A DNA stretch of 64,000 bases, taken from assembly GCF_010389155.1 (NCBI RefSeq), contig NC_057761.1, positions 15,998,501 to 16,062,500 of the forward strand. Reading direction: 5' to 3'. Below, one piece after another: positions 35,053 through 46,646 of the stretch. Every line of letters starts with the position of its first letter. Position 1 is the stretch's first letter. The translations under genes and the position numbers were made by a program. The notes under the pieces were generated by a model. It saw only the letters and a list, made by a program, of their open reading frames with translations, was not told the DNA's origin and did no database searches. Source of the DNA: Erigeron canadensis. Its lineage: Eukaryota; Streptophyta; Magnoliopsida; Asterales; Asteraceae.

Positions 35053-36675
35053 CCCTTCTTTAATACGACTAGTAATTATCTTACTAATACATTTATACAA
35101 AACATTACCGCAAGATATTGGTCGATAATTAGTAATACGAGAAGGAGTGGTAACCTTTGGAACGAGTGCAATGATCGTGTGAATCAAATCCTTAAGCAGT
35201 TTACCATTATCAAAAAAATCCAGCACCGCCCTACAAACATCATTACCAACAATATCCCAAGAGCTTTTAAAAAACTTAGACGTATACCCATCCGGACCCG
35301 GTGCCTTATCATTCCCAATGTCAAAAATTGCATCTTTTATATCATCACAAGTAACACTTCTTACCATTCGATCAGCTTTGACACCCGATAGTTTATTAAC
35401 AAAAATATCACTTGGAGGGACTCTAGATATGTTTCCCGCTCTACCAAGAAAATTCTCATAATAAGACACAAAAGCCTTTGGCACCGAGCTTCCCTCTTGG
35501 ATCCGACCACTCACATCAGTAATAGCCTCAACCCGACTCCTGTGATTCTTACTTTTAACCGAACTATGGAAAAAAGCGGAATTAGAATCACCCACCTGTA
35601 GCCATTGTGTCTTTGATTTTTGTTTCAGAAACAACTCCTCATCAATAGAAGCTTGATTAAACGCATTTGAGATTGCAACTTCATCTCCTCGCAAAACTTC
35701 ATTTGAGGGATCCAGCTCAATAGCTTTCTGAACCTGGTCTAGCTCATTTCGAAGTTGAGTGACTCGTTTATAAATATTTCCTTGAGATTCCAGCAGCTTA
35801 CGAAGAGGAGATTTTAACAACCTCAGCTTCTTAACAACCCGAAACATATTATGACCATCAACTTCTTCTTTCCAAGCTTTACTCACAGCCTCCATAAACC
35901 CATCCTTATCAACCAGAAAATTTGCAAATTTAAATGGTTTTGGCCGATCCCTCTTTATAGAAGGTAACTTAAGTATACATGGAGAATGATCAAACACTCG
36001 ATACGGTTGAAATATTACATAAGCTGATGGAAAAGCATCAGTAAACTCAATGTTTCCCATAACCCTATCGATTTTCTTTAAAATACCCACACCCTTTTTC
36101 GGTTTTTGAGTCCAAGTATAGTGGAGTCCGGTGCTATTTATGTCCATTACTTCCACCTGTTCAACACAGTCTTTGAACTCCCTCATACCCGTATTGATTA
36201 CCGACGAGCCAAAAAGGTTATCTTCCAAGTTCAGCGATGAATTAAAGTCACCAAGTATAACCCATGGTTTATCTCTTACAAACAGCTTATGTGTGTACAA
36301 AGTCTCCCACAGTTGCCTCCTATTCTTATAATGATTATCAGCATAAATAAAAGAGCAAAAAAGAGCTTTTTGATCAATTTTAAAAACAACCTGTGTGTGA
36401 ATTACTTGGCTCGTTTGAGAGAGAACCATCACATCCACAAGCTCCGGATTCCAACCTACGATAATTCGAGTTCCTTTTGGACACAATGCACCATTCAATG
36501 TCCAGTCCCATCGCCCACACATCTTCTTACACGTACCCAAAAGGTTAGAAACATCCATGTGTGACTCCATAATTGCACATACAGTCAATTTGTTATCATT
36601 CACCACCTGTCGAACCTCTTTCTATTTGAGGGGTCGATTCAAACCCCTTATGTTCCACGCAGCGATACTACCCAT
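35053..36675 (-). pseudogene. LINE ORF2 5' half: apurinic-type endonuclease and start of reverse transcriptase
   Basis: ATG at 36675 gives IAAWNIRGLNRPLK, then an in-frame TAG (about 36625), then a 540-codon open stretch. Endonuclease motifs visible are IMESHMD (catalytic Glu), WVILGDFNSSLNLEDN, YTWTQKPKKG, LKKIDRVMGN and FDHSPCILKL (catalytic His). The linker LLKSPLRKLLESQGNIY and DSNSAFFHSS lead into reverse transcriptase at DKAPGPDGYTSKFFKSSW and YRPISCGNVLYKCISKII, where the nested LINE interrupts. The endonuclease would nick target DNA. A single nonsense codon and the insertion separate this part from an intact enzyme. Confidence 0.93.
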
Positions 36676-36811
36676 TTGACACCTGACCACCGGGAGTGCT
36701 TGCCCCCTTTGAGCTAGGTGGTGTCGTATGCGAACCCATAAAAGTTGAGGTTTCATTTGGAATTTCAATAACTTCATCCACATCATTATCAAAATCATCC
36801 TCACTATTATC

Positions 36812-37525
36812 CTACCTGCTGCCATCACTTTGCCTATCTTGCCTTCTTTCCTGCTTATTAGTATCTTCTTCAATGTCATCATAATCTTGTAGAGCTGAAA
36901 ATGAGTTACTAGAAGAGGAACTCGGCTTATTATTATTATTACCAGAAGGTCGAGTAACCGGACGATACTCAACTTTCTGCTTTTGTTTATTCAAATGGAT
37001 TCCTTGTTTCTGACCTTTCCTACCCTTCCTTGCTACTGTTTTGAACCCATCAGCATCAATAGTAGGAGTTTTCTTATTTACACTCACCTGTTTAGGGCAT
37101 TGTGCATCTAAGTGCCCAAACACGTTGCAAGTGGAACAACGTGGAGGCCTCCATTCATACTGAACTTTAATTTTTTCCTTAGAATACCCTTCACCATCCA
37201 AGTCCGGAACAGCCAATACGAAATCATCTATAAACTCCTTGTCCGACTTCATATCAATCAACGCACGAGCAAAATTACTCCTTCCCCATGATTCTAAGCA
37301 CATAGTATTCGTATACGTATCTAGCATTTTAGGGTCACCCAGTTTAGATGCTAATAAACTAAGCCCATCTTCTGAGTATGCTGCCATTGGAACACCATGC
37401 AACCGCACCCACACCGGTATGGACCTGATGTCCTCCTTTTTCAGATTAATAGTTGGGTTCCACTCATTCAAAATGACAGGAACACTTCGAATCAACCAAG
37501 GTCCACCTTTAACACTCTGCATCAA
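36812..37525 (-). pseudogene. LINE ORF1, 5'-truncated (DUF4283-type plus zinc knuckle)
   Basis: 237 codons start inside the DUF4283 domain (SVKGGPWLIRSVPVILNEWN, VWVRLHGVPMAAYSEDGLS, LASKLGDP), followed by a CCHC-like knuckle in CSTCNVFGHLDAQC and a basic low-complexity tail ending GSR. ORF1 proteins coat LINE RNA. The missing N-terminus coincides with the end of the LINE at about 37528, so the apparent Met start is not the original one. Confidence 0.9.
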
Positions 37526-37559
37526 ATATTAATAAAAGACATATATATGCATGGTTATA

Positions 37560-40500
37560 TAAATGAGTTCATTAAAAAATTTAAATATATAAAACACACC
37601 ACATGCATAAATATCAACTAACCAATAAGCAAGCAACTAGTTCTTACACTTCTTACACCTTACCCTCATGTGTACACTCTAGTACACACCCATAAATATA
37701 TAAATACATATATATACATGGCATGAGCATGCATCTAGCCTTCAATCGATCCAAGTGCATCACCAAGCACCACCACCAAACCATGGTTAGTCTTTTACTA
37801 CTCTTGTCAACCAATGAGCAAACACCTAGCCCACTTTCTCCCCCTCCCTTTCTTTTGAACGACTACACACACACACACACACACACACTTCACTCTTTTA
37901 CTCTTATTTCTCTCAAACACAACCCATACACACATATTTCCTCTTACACTCCTCTCTCTCTCACACACACACCCTCTCTCTCTCTCTTGTTCTCTCTTCT
38001 CGTGGACAGCAAAAGGAAGGCAGAAAAATGCCTTTGAATACCCCAAAAAACAATCAATAAACATCATCTTTGCAACTCCTTGTTGTAACAAATCTATACC
38101 ATAATCAACCCCACATGAAATGGATGATATTGGAGCTCAAGAAGGCTGCCAAAACAGCTCCTATAGCTGCTGATTTCGGGCCACATACAAGCCAAAATGG
38201 AGGTTTAAATCTTTAACTATCAACTATAATAATAAGAGTTTTAGGCTAGATTATTAAAGAGTTAATTCAAATAAGGTTTAAGGGTTATTGCAAGCTTGGA
38301 TTAAGGGTTATATGGAGTCTAGAAAGCCATGAAAATCTGAACCTTTTCTTCATCAAAACCAAGTTCATCAAGGGTATAAACCTCTATCTCTTTGTTTAAT
38401 CTATCATGTTTTTGTATATACTAAAAGATCATTATCAAAAGTCTATGTTTTCTCTTGATTATTTGAAAAACACACTTGATGAAGGCATGTTAATAGAATC
38501 TTTCCTTTAATGCCATTGCATGTCAAGATCTAGGGAAAAGATTCAAGGATTTAACTCAAATAAGACCCAAAAGTGTTGTTTTATGTTAATGTCTAGTGAA
38601 AGTGACTTTTTGCTTGAAGAAAATAAAGATATATTTGCATATACTCATAAATATATTTCTGTATATTTTCATGGATAAACTCATTTTGATGTTAAAAGTA
38701 AGATTTAATAAAGGTTTTGTTGTTAACAAGGTTAGATCTTGTCATGCAAGTACATAAGTTGTGATAAATTAGTTGTTAAGAGCTTGGACTTGAGATGGAT
38801 CTTTGAAGGATGATTGCTGAACTTGAAATTGATTGAAATCTGTATATTTGATGTTAAGAGATACAAAATAAAGTAATAATCTTGTTAGTGGTAATCTAGA
38901 GGCTAAAACAAGCAACCAACACCATTGGTGAGTTGATATAACCGATAAACATTCTGACAGAATTAATCTTCTGTCTTAGAATGGGAAAACTGAATAAGTG
39001 AGGGCATTTTCATGCAAAATTTCCAAAATAAAAGTTGTAGAGGAGCGAGTTAAGTTTAACCTCCAATTGAAATTACTCAAAAACACTAAACCAAACGAAA
39101 GATATGGTTTTTCTACTGAAACTGGTCAAAACTGTAATTTTATTTGAATATTTTATAAACTTTAACAATTTTTATCTCCTAAACCAAAAGGCTCCAGGAG
39201 GTCATACTTGGTGGAAAGTAATTTCAATGTGACTTGAACTTAAATTAAAATCATGGGATTTTTCCAACAATCAAAACCCCGAGAACTTTTATAAAACTTC
39301 TGATGTCGCAAGCAGTGCCCATTCGGGACAGTTTTTGTTTGGATAATTTTTAAGGACACCAAACATTATCTAAAAATTCACCAAAATACTAGATACATAT
39401 AAGTCATTGTTTAAAAATCATGAAGGTCCAAACAATTCGTCTTGACCCCAAAATAGTAGCCAATATTTCATAAAAATGTGAAGTATAAACAGATAATTCT
39501 GAAGTGAACTAATAATTTGTGTAATGGGCCATGTAATGAACCAAAGAGTTAATGGGCTAGCCTGGCCCAATTAGTGAACGCAAAAAGGACCATAAATCTG
39601 TAGGCCCAATTGGCCCAATAACCCATATAGCGCAATAATCAATATGACCCATTAAGCACATAACCCAAATAAGGTCAAGCCCAATAACTAAATTAAGCCC
39701 AATTAAATCACTTAAAAGCCCATAACACTTGGCCCAATTGATAATGGCCCATAACATTTAAACGAATTTCATAAACCAAGTAATCGTAAGACAAATCGAG
39801 AAATATGCGAGTTGAAGACACGTGTAATCAAAATAAAACAAAGATGATTAAGTGAGATAGACATAAGTAATTATGTTAACCAAACTATATATTGATATCA
39901 CAAATGCTAATTCGTGTTAAAATCGGTTACACATCAAATGATGAATAAGGATAATATAACCTAATATGACATTTCTATATGATAACCTAATATATCAAGT
40001 GAAACCACAAATGAAGCCAAGTTACCGAAAATCTAACAACTTATAACTACGCATGTAATGAAAGTAACCTTTTACACCATCAATCTATACAACCAAAACG
40101 ATGCGAATGTTAGCATTATACTTGGATCCCACCATTTATAGCAACATAATGAAAGTGACATTTCTAAGTGATGGCTTAAGGTAGGAACTTATGTATATTA
40201 GTCCTCTCGTAGGGATAAGTTTGGCTTTGATATACGAATGAGGAGCATAAGGAATATATGATCAAGGAAGCTATAGATGGGAAGTACCCATTTTGGATAT
40301 ATGAATATAATGCGTGGCATATCAAGGTAAGTCATAGCCCCCTTTCAAAACTATTTTATGTGTTTAACTTTCGGGGTGAAAAGCATGATAAATAAATAAA
40401 ATTCCTTTCTATATAAGAAATGATTCTTGATAGTATGTTTATGATAAGGAATATATGTTGTATGTTCAATGTGATCTATGTTATATGATGAGCTTGATTA

Positions 40501-41500
40501 CTGTCAAAGTCTAGTCCCCGCTACACTACTATTAACTTATTGAGGCGTGTAGTTAGAGAGTTGCACAACTAGGATTCGTCCCCTCACCACGAAGATGGTG
40601 ACAGGTTGATTGGCCGCCTACGTTTCCGCCCTCAACGGCTGCCAACCTAGGGGTGATCTAATCTACTTTTTATTATTGGTCGTCTCCATGGCACGACCCA
40701 ATTATGGTTAACGCACGTGATTGACAGCATGTGCTTTATGGTTATATCGATGGGATATAATATGTTGGTTTGCGACGTGAAAGGGACTTAGTAGTGGCTC
40801 AAGCTAAACTCATCTAAAATATCAATGTGAATGTTACTAATGACAGATTTGGGACATCCTTTGGTTATTATGGAATGAACATATGGTTTGGGCATTGGAC
40901 CTTATATGGAATATTGAAAGTTGTTGAAATTGGCGATATTGAAATCTTGATGACCGAATAGTTTTGAGGTGATATATGATTAATCGTTTGACACATTTTT
41001 CTCTCATGATGATTTGAAAAATGAGAACTTTGTAATTTACCATGGATTCCCACACTTTGAAATGACACTATGGTATTCGGAAAACGTGATAATATGATAT
41101 GAGAATTTTGTCAATCATATGGTTTGGTTATTTCGAAATGTAATAGTAATGTGTTTTCTAAGTATTAAAATAGTTATGTACAAAGATTTATATAAAACCT
41201 ATGCACTCACCTACTACGTTTTCGTAGTTGACACTTTTTCTTCATGCTTTTTAGGAATTAGCATAAGCTTTTAGGATTTATATGCATCATGATTGTTTGC
41301 ATTGCACTTTGGAGTCAAAGATCAAACCTTGTGATGGGCAATGGAATCCGCCTTGATCATTGTAGTATACTATTTCATGTGCTTGTTATTTATTTCGTGG
41401 ACTTAATATCCAAGTTCGGTAGATGTATTGTACTTGGGGATTGGTTCACATGTTTGAATACTCGAATTTCTGTACATCTCATCGTTCCACTTTAGTTGGG
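37560..41500 (+). other. Gene-free body of the long LTR
   Basis: No protein-coding gene is seen. Notable contents are a CA microsatellite and CT-rich tract (37866-37995), a GGCCCAATT/AGCCCAATT repeat belt (39530-39760), and a CAACGGCTGCCAACCTAGG segment near 40630. All small open frames here are chance. Confidence 0.6.
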
Positions 41501-41513
41501 GTGTTACAGTAAA

Positions 41514-42107
41514 GCTCCATATACGATATTGATGATATACCCTATACGGAGCTTTAGCTTCGTACCCGAAACAGATATGAAAACACCTTCGTACAGGTAA
41601 ATTTACTTACTCAGAACAGAGCCTAACCTCCATTCGATATAATCATTCCGGAGCTCCTATGGTAACAAATACCCAGCTCCGAAGAAAGATACCAAGAAGG
41701 TCGGATATAGATCCTTTCCATGATTATCCAAAAAAATAATATATTTGAGGTCCAACAACTTCGGACGCGGCTCGTCAAAGAGATCAATACGAATCTTCTA
41801 AAAAGGATGAAAGATATCCCTAAAAGAGGAAGAGATTTACCCTAATTCAAGAAACTCTCACCTCCAAGTTTTCTACCCTCTATATAAAGAGGAGGTATCA
41901 TACGACACAGATCATCTAAAAACCACCTTAAACCCTTATCATCAATACTTTTGACCTCCATAAACAAACCCTCAGCCTCGTTAACGGCTGAGAGTAAACA
42001 ATCATAGGCGTAAAGCGGCCTTCGGCCCTCTGACCGAAAGGGAATCGCCAACCTACATCCCTAAAACCCTACTCACATCTTCGGTTGAGCCATAGTGCAA
42101 TCATTTG
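41514..42107 (+). repeat. Gypsy LTR in plus orientation, related to 30715-31277
   Basis: It contains CTATATAAAGAGGAGG (TATA-like, about 41880), GGCCCTCTGACCGAAAGGGA and ends CATTTGATCAATCA. The corresponding left arm has GCCCTCTGACCTGAAGGGA and TTTAATCAAACA in the opposite orientation. No primer site follows. Outer edges are inferred. Confidence 0.65.
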
Positions 42108-42770
42108 ATCAATCAGATATATCATCAATATGGTAAATAATGGTGGCTGGACTTGGCTAACTGCATGGTGATAGGAAAGATGTGATATACAATGCTTCTT
42201 AAACCTGGAATTCCATCCGCTCTCACCAGCAAAATGTCCCATGGGTTGAATTGGTATGGTTTTCTTATTGCATCCCAGATACTCGTTTCTTGTTTGGTTA
42301 TTTATGTAGAAGAAACTGAAAACACAAGATAAACTTAAGCAATGGGATGTTAGTGGATCGAATAACTTAAACCTGCTCTGTTGTTTGTTATGCAAGCGTG
42401 GCCCGGACTCACATGAACATCTTTTCTTTGAGTGCTCCTATGCGGCGCAGGTTTGGAACCAGGTTAAACATTTGGCAAAGTTGCATAATGTTTCTTGCTG
42501 TTGGGATGATATTGTAACTATTTTACTGAAGAAAGGTAGACCAAAGCTGGCGAGGACGGTGATCGGCAAGCTCCTAGTCGCCACTACGGCTTATTATATT
42601 TGGCGAGAGAAATACCAGATTTTTTACTCCTCAAGAACGGCTGGTTTCACAATTGCGAGATATCATAGTTACCACAATGTGCCTTAAGCTTGCAACTATG
42701 AAGTTCAAAAAGAAGAGTAAAGGCTTGAGTATTCTTGATGATTGGAAGCTCCCAGAGACGTAGCCGCTGG
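42108..42770 (+). pseudogene. LINE ORF2 C-terminal fragment (zinc-binding domain)
   Basis: Plus-strand frames with stops give KKLKTQDKLKQWDVSGSNN, then an open stretch from 42385 (LCKRGPDSHEHLFFECSYA, KLLVATTAYYIWREKYQIFY). This is the zf-RVT end of plant L1-type ORF2, a third LINE copy distinct from the two at 31.6-37.5 kb. It breaks off near 42690 with remnants to about 42770. Confidence 0.88.
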
Positions 42771-43136
42771 AAGTGTGTCGTTTAGTTTCATATTAGTGTG
42801 TCGTTTAACAATTGAGTCCTTTAGTTGCATATTAGTGTGTCATTTTGTATTTTGTTTTTTTTTTGTTGCTAGTATGCGTAGTGTTTCTAGGCATGTTTTG
42901 CTTTTTAGCTAGTTCCATATATATATATATGGGCTTGTCCTATGTATGAATTAATGCCTTAAACTTGTCTAGGTACCTAAAAATGTCTTTAGGGTTATCA
43001 CATGTTATTTAAGATCATTATAGGCCCTATTTTGTTCCTCTGTGCTCCCTTGATAGGAATCTCCAAGCAAGAATATCCTTATTTGAGAGAGGATATTCTG
43101 AGTATCGTAAGCAATTTTTACCAGAGCTTGATAATC
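42771..43136 (+). other. Probable LINE 3' UTR and junction sequence
   Basis: A phrase GTGTCGTTTA / TTAGTGTGTC recurs at 42775-42840. No poly-A tail or TSD could be defined. Nothing else is seen. Confidence 0.4.
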
Positions 43137-43946
43137 TTAAGGGAACGTCATTCGCCATTGAATGAAAGTCTTCTTTTCACCATCTCCGGGGAGATTTTCA
43201 ATATAATTTACCTTTTGTTGCTTTGATGTCCATACCATGTGTGGGTTATCTATTACCTTAAGAGTAACAGATTCCCATCTTGCAATCACCTTTTCATATA
43301 GCCCTACATCCATTGGTAGGACCAGCATCACTCCTTGGTTTACTTTTGCTGTGGGGAGATTCCACATACCATAACCAAGAGTATCTTCGGTCTTAACCTT
43401 AGATAACTTAGTTTTTACTCCATAGAGATCAAAACTTGGAATCTGTCCTAGCCTGGTGGCTAGTGGATAACCAACCTGACCCATTAATGGCTCAGTGGGT
43501 GGTTTATAGCCAGAGGTTACACTACTATAACCCCGTTCTTGTTTTGCCCCAAGCTTTTCTGCTACTTGTATGAATTTCTGTAATGAGGGGTAATCCCAGT
43601 TGGGTTCTTCACCAAGAACGTAACCTGCTTGAGTGCTATCTGGCTCACTTTCTTCATACTGGTTACATAATATACTATGAGAGCCCTGCTTTCTTGAGCA
43701 GTTACTACACCTTCTATTTCCTTTTGATCTCCCGTACTTTTGTTTCCTGAATTTTGTTACCAGGTCTCGATTTGCATCAAAACAAGGAGTATCGGAGGTT
43801 TGATTATTTTCATACTTTTCCTCATAGTTCTCCTTTAAAACATATGGTAACGAGCATTCACCACTGTTGTATGTTTGCACAGGTGTGGGACTCCAGTTAA
43901 CAGGAGTATTATCAGGTTCAAATTGATCCTGAGAATATCCTACTAA
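43137..43946 (-). pseudogene. Endogenous pararetrovirus (Caulimoviridae) coat-region fragment
   Basis: A 270-codon open stretch on the minus strand ends at 43137. Its later part carries LGQIPSFDLYG, TLGYGMWNLP, VMLVLPMDVG, ARWESVTLKV, NYIENL and IQWRM, a motif series I associate with the capsid region of endogenous caulimovirids of the Florendovirus type. A Cys-rich segment (RRCSNCSRK) lies in the first half. The upstream coding part is cut by the gypsy LTR at 43947, and the frame stops right after IQWRMTFP. No reverse transcriptase is attached. It is an old, broken, integrated fragment with no infectious potential; genus is from memory. Confidence 0.72.
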
Positions 43947-45129
43947 TGTAACACCCGTCATTTTAAAACCTGGATTTTCAAAAACTTTGCCAAACGGCGT
44001 TTTAACGTAGCGAAAAAGGATCATTTTAAAACTGCTTCATCCATAACGGATGGTACCTTTAATTAAAGTTTGGTGTTACTAATAGCATCATCGTAATAGT
44101 CAAAGTAAAATCCAAGTTATGACATTAACATAATTGCCATCAACACTACAAGAGACACGAGTCAAATAAAGTAGCCGAACATATGGCAATGGGTAAAGTC
44201 TAATCATAGGGAGACTAATGCTAATCTTCCTTTATTCTTCTACCTATCTCACGATCCACACACTTCACTAGCTTATACCTGCTTATCCTGAAGAACACAA
44301 CATTTTCATAAAAGCAAGTGTTAGCTAATAAATTAGCTAAGTAAGATACACACATTTAATAAAACGTTCTTCATTTTACTTTCATAAAACTTCTTCGTAT
44401 TTTACATATCAAAACATGATCACTTTACATATTATCCACAAACGTCGTAAGATAATCCCATTTTTACTTGTTCCCACATCCCATCACATTACGTATTATA
44501 TTAACATACGTATCATCATATCATATCAACATATACTTACAAGGCAATCGTATCATCATATCATATCATCAAATACTTACAATGCAATCGTATCTTCATA
44601 TCATACCATCATATACTTACAACTTAATCAACATCTCATATCTTTGCATAACACACATAAACATATCCCACGTATACATATTAGCACATAAAGAGTATAT
44701 ACTCCTAATTATGCCTATCAACGATAAATCATACTTATAATCAACTTAATCAACGTAAGAAACTTATCATCTTTGATCAGCTTTAATCAACGTATCGACT
44801 TATCAGCATGTCAACTTATCGTCTTATCAACTTATCAACTTTAATCAACGTATCAACTTATCAACTTTAATTAACGTATCAACTTATCAACTTTAATCAA
44901 CTTTAAGCATTCCGTTAAGCTTTTAACATTGGTGGTTAGTCACTCCACCCAGAATTACTAGATCAACGTAACTATGTCGCAAGAAATTACTCAAGCGACC
45001 ACTTTCTAGTATTCCGTCTTGATGGTTAGTCACTCCACCCGGAAATACTAGATCAACATAATTATGCAAAAAGGAGCCACTCAAGCGACCACGTACGCAC
45101 TAGCTTTACAACTAGCACGGGTTAAGCTT

Positions 45130-45394
45130 TGTTAGAACTAAAAATGGTGTTAAAATGTAAATGTTTTAGAGGTGGAAAGGGCATTAGTGAAACTTAGATT
45201 GATGATATAAATAGTCCCCTTCCACACATTAATTGTAAGCCTTTTCCCACATTTATCCTAATCATTCCATTTCACTCTAATTATTCTCTCTCCATCTCCA
45301 ACTTCAACCTCCATACACACACAAACACATTTTCACACACTAACCTTAATTTCTCCATTTTTTGCACAAATCAAGCTCAAATTTCTATTTTACA
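45130..45394 (+). repeat. 5' LTR of the gag-only element
   Basis: 265 bp, with ATATAAATAG (TATA-like) near 45207. Primer site TGGTATCAGAGC at 45397-45408. Confidence 0.95.
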
Positions 45395-45396
45395 TT

Positions 45397-45408
45397 TGGT
45401 ATCAGAGC
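45397..45408 (+). other. Primer-binding site, initiator tRNA-Met type
   Basis: TGGTATCAGAGC lies two bases from the 5' LTR end. Confidence 0.9.
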
Positions 45409-45849
45409 ACAATCAGTTAATCTGAACGATCCATAGCTTAATTTTGTGCAATTCTCATACAATTCTCGAATTTTTATTCAAAACCGTTTTTTTTTAAATG
45501 ATCTTCATTGTTCTTCATTTTTTCACCTCTCAAATCACATAAAATCATAGATATTTGTTCACCAATAGATTCGTGATAGTTAATAACATAATCCTGTCAA
45601 GTTTCAAGTTCCAATTCGATCTAAATCTCGAGTTTGAATTTTTGGATTTTGGCTCAAAATTTGGGTTTGTAATCTGTTGTGTTTTGTGTTGAATTTTGTT
45701 AATCTGTGTGTTGCTAAGGTGAAAACAAACATTTTGCAAGTGATTTCAAGTTCTAACTCCTAGTAAATGAAAAGTTATTGAAGCTTTTTGAAGTTATTAA
45801 TGGAGTTCATGTTCAAAACTGTTTTGATGAAGAAGATGATGAACCTAGG

Positions 45850-46300
45850 ACGATTTTGCACTAGGACGATCTTGCAAAGATCTTCCTAGCCTCTGAACTT
45901 TTCATTCTTTCCTTCTAGTGCTTTGTGTCTTGTAGGACGATCCTCACAAGATCGTTCTGACAAGTGTTTGTGTGTGCTGAAGTGTTTGTTGTGGCTAATT
46001 AATCCTTACGGATTGGTTTGGTCAATTCAAACACTTGGAAAGTGTTTGATACTTGAAGATTCTAAGCCAGAACCTAGGACGATCTTACCAAGATCGTCCC
46101 AGCACATTGAAGGCTAGGACGATCCTGACCAGATCGTCTCAGCATTGTGACACTAGGACGATCCTGACCAAGATCGTCCCAGTTCATTTCAAGACCCTCC
46201 CAGTTCCATTGAAGACCGTCCTACCTTTCTTTCTTTCATACTTAGAATATTTTCAACCCAATTCTTAGGATGATCTTCACAAGATCGTTCCAATTCCAAA
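45850..46300 (+). repeat. Leader array of GGACGATC...GATCGTCC dyads
   Basis: Six dyads of about 24 bp, each GGACGATCTT or GGACGATCCT facing AAGATCGTCC-like sequence across 2-4 bases. The best is at about 46078-46100 (GGACGATCTT, ACC, AAGATCGTCC). The last three good ones are about 40 bp apart. The array lies in the untranslated leader. Confidence 0.88.
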
Positions 46301-46646
46301 AATCCAAAAAAAAAAAGTCTTTTGGCGGGAAATATAATTTTTGCCCAGGTTCTTAAAAAGGGATAATTCATGAAGATTTAAAATTTGATAGCATTAAAAA
46401 ATTTTAGGCCGATTTTCATCCGTTATTGACGCGGTTTTGGCGAAAATTTTTAGAAATTATCAAAATTTTCCTATGATCATGATATCCAAAGTTTACATGA
46501 AATTCAAAGTTTCATGAGAACATATTTCGGCGGCAAAAATTTGGAGGGAAACCTGAAGTACAAAATTTCCAAATTTCAATTTTAATTCTTTCACTTCAAT
46601 TTCAATCAAAATTACCTTTCATTTCATTTCACCTTTGCTCAACAAA

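Larger units (their letters stand above)
31619..37528 (-). mobile_element. L1-type LINE, 5'-truncated, interrupted by a second LINE
   Basis: On the minus strand the order is ORF1 (37525-36812), ORF2 endonuclease and N-terminal reverse transcriptase (36675-35053), the inserted LINE, the rest of reverse transcriptase (33906-32585), the zinc-binding domain (about 32600-31865), and a 3' UTR ending in poly-A (a T-run at 31619-31628 on the plus strand). ORF1 lacks its beginning, so the 5' end is truncated. No convincing TSD was found for the outer LINE. Confidence 0.9.
31283..41508 (+). mobile_element. Long solo LTR (~4.3 kb net) with nested LINEs, TSD GTAAA
   Basis: The left end TGTAACAACCCCC (31283) and the right end TTGGGGTGTTACA (41508) are bounded by GTAAA at 31278-31282 and 41509-41513. 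TGTAAC...GTTACA ends are typical of large plant gypsy LTRs (Tekay/Del-like). Removing the LINE (about 31619-37528) leaves about 4.3 kb. Contents include a CA/CT microsatellite belt (37866-37995) downstream of TATA-like sequence (about 37690-37715) and a GGCCCAATT-rich part (39530-39760). No primer site, polypurine tract or pol is present. Parts may hide further nested debris. Confidence 0.7.

Noticed and set aside
31550..37560. Possible TSD for the outer LINE (GACATAT near both ends)
   Set aside because: Only seven bases, in AT-rich sequence, and not exactly at the ends; not convincing.
37807..38091. Minus-strand open frame with RERE and VCVCVC runs
   Set aside because: Comes from the CA/CT microsatellite belt in the long LTR.
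44416..44740. Open frames rich in Ile, Ser, Tyr and His in the gypsy LTR, repeated at 52311-52505
   Set aside because: Translations of short ATCATAT tandem repeats in the LTR.
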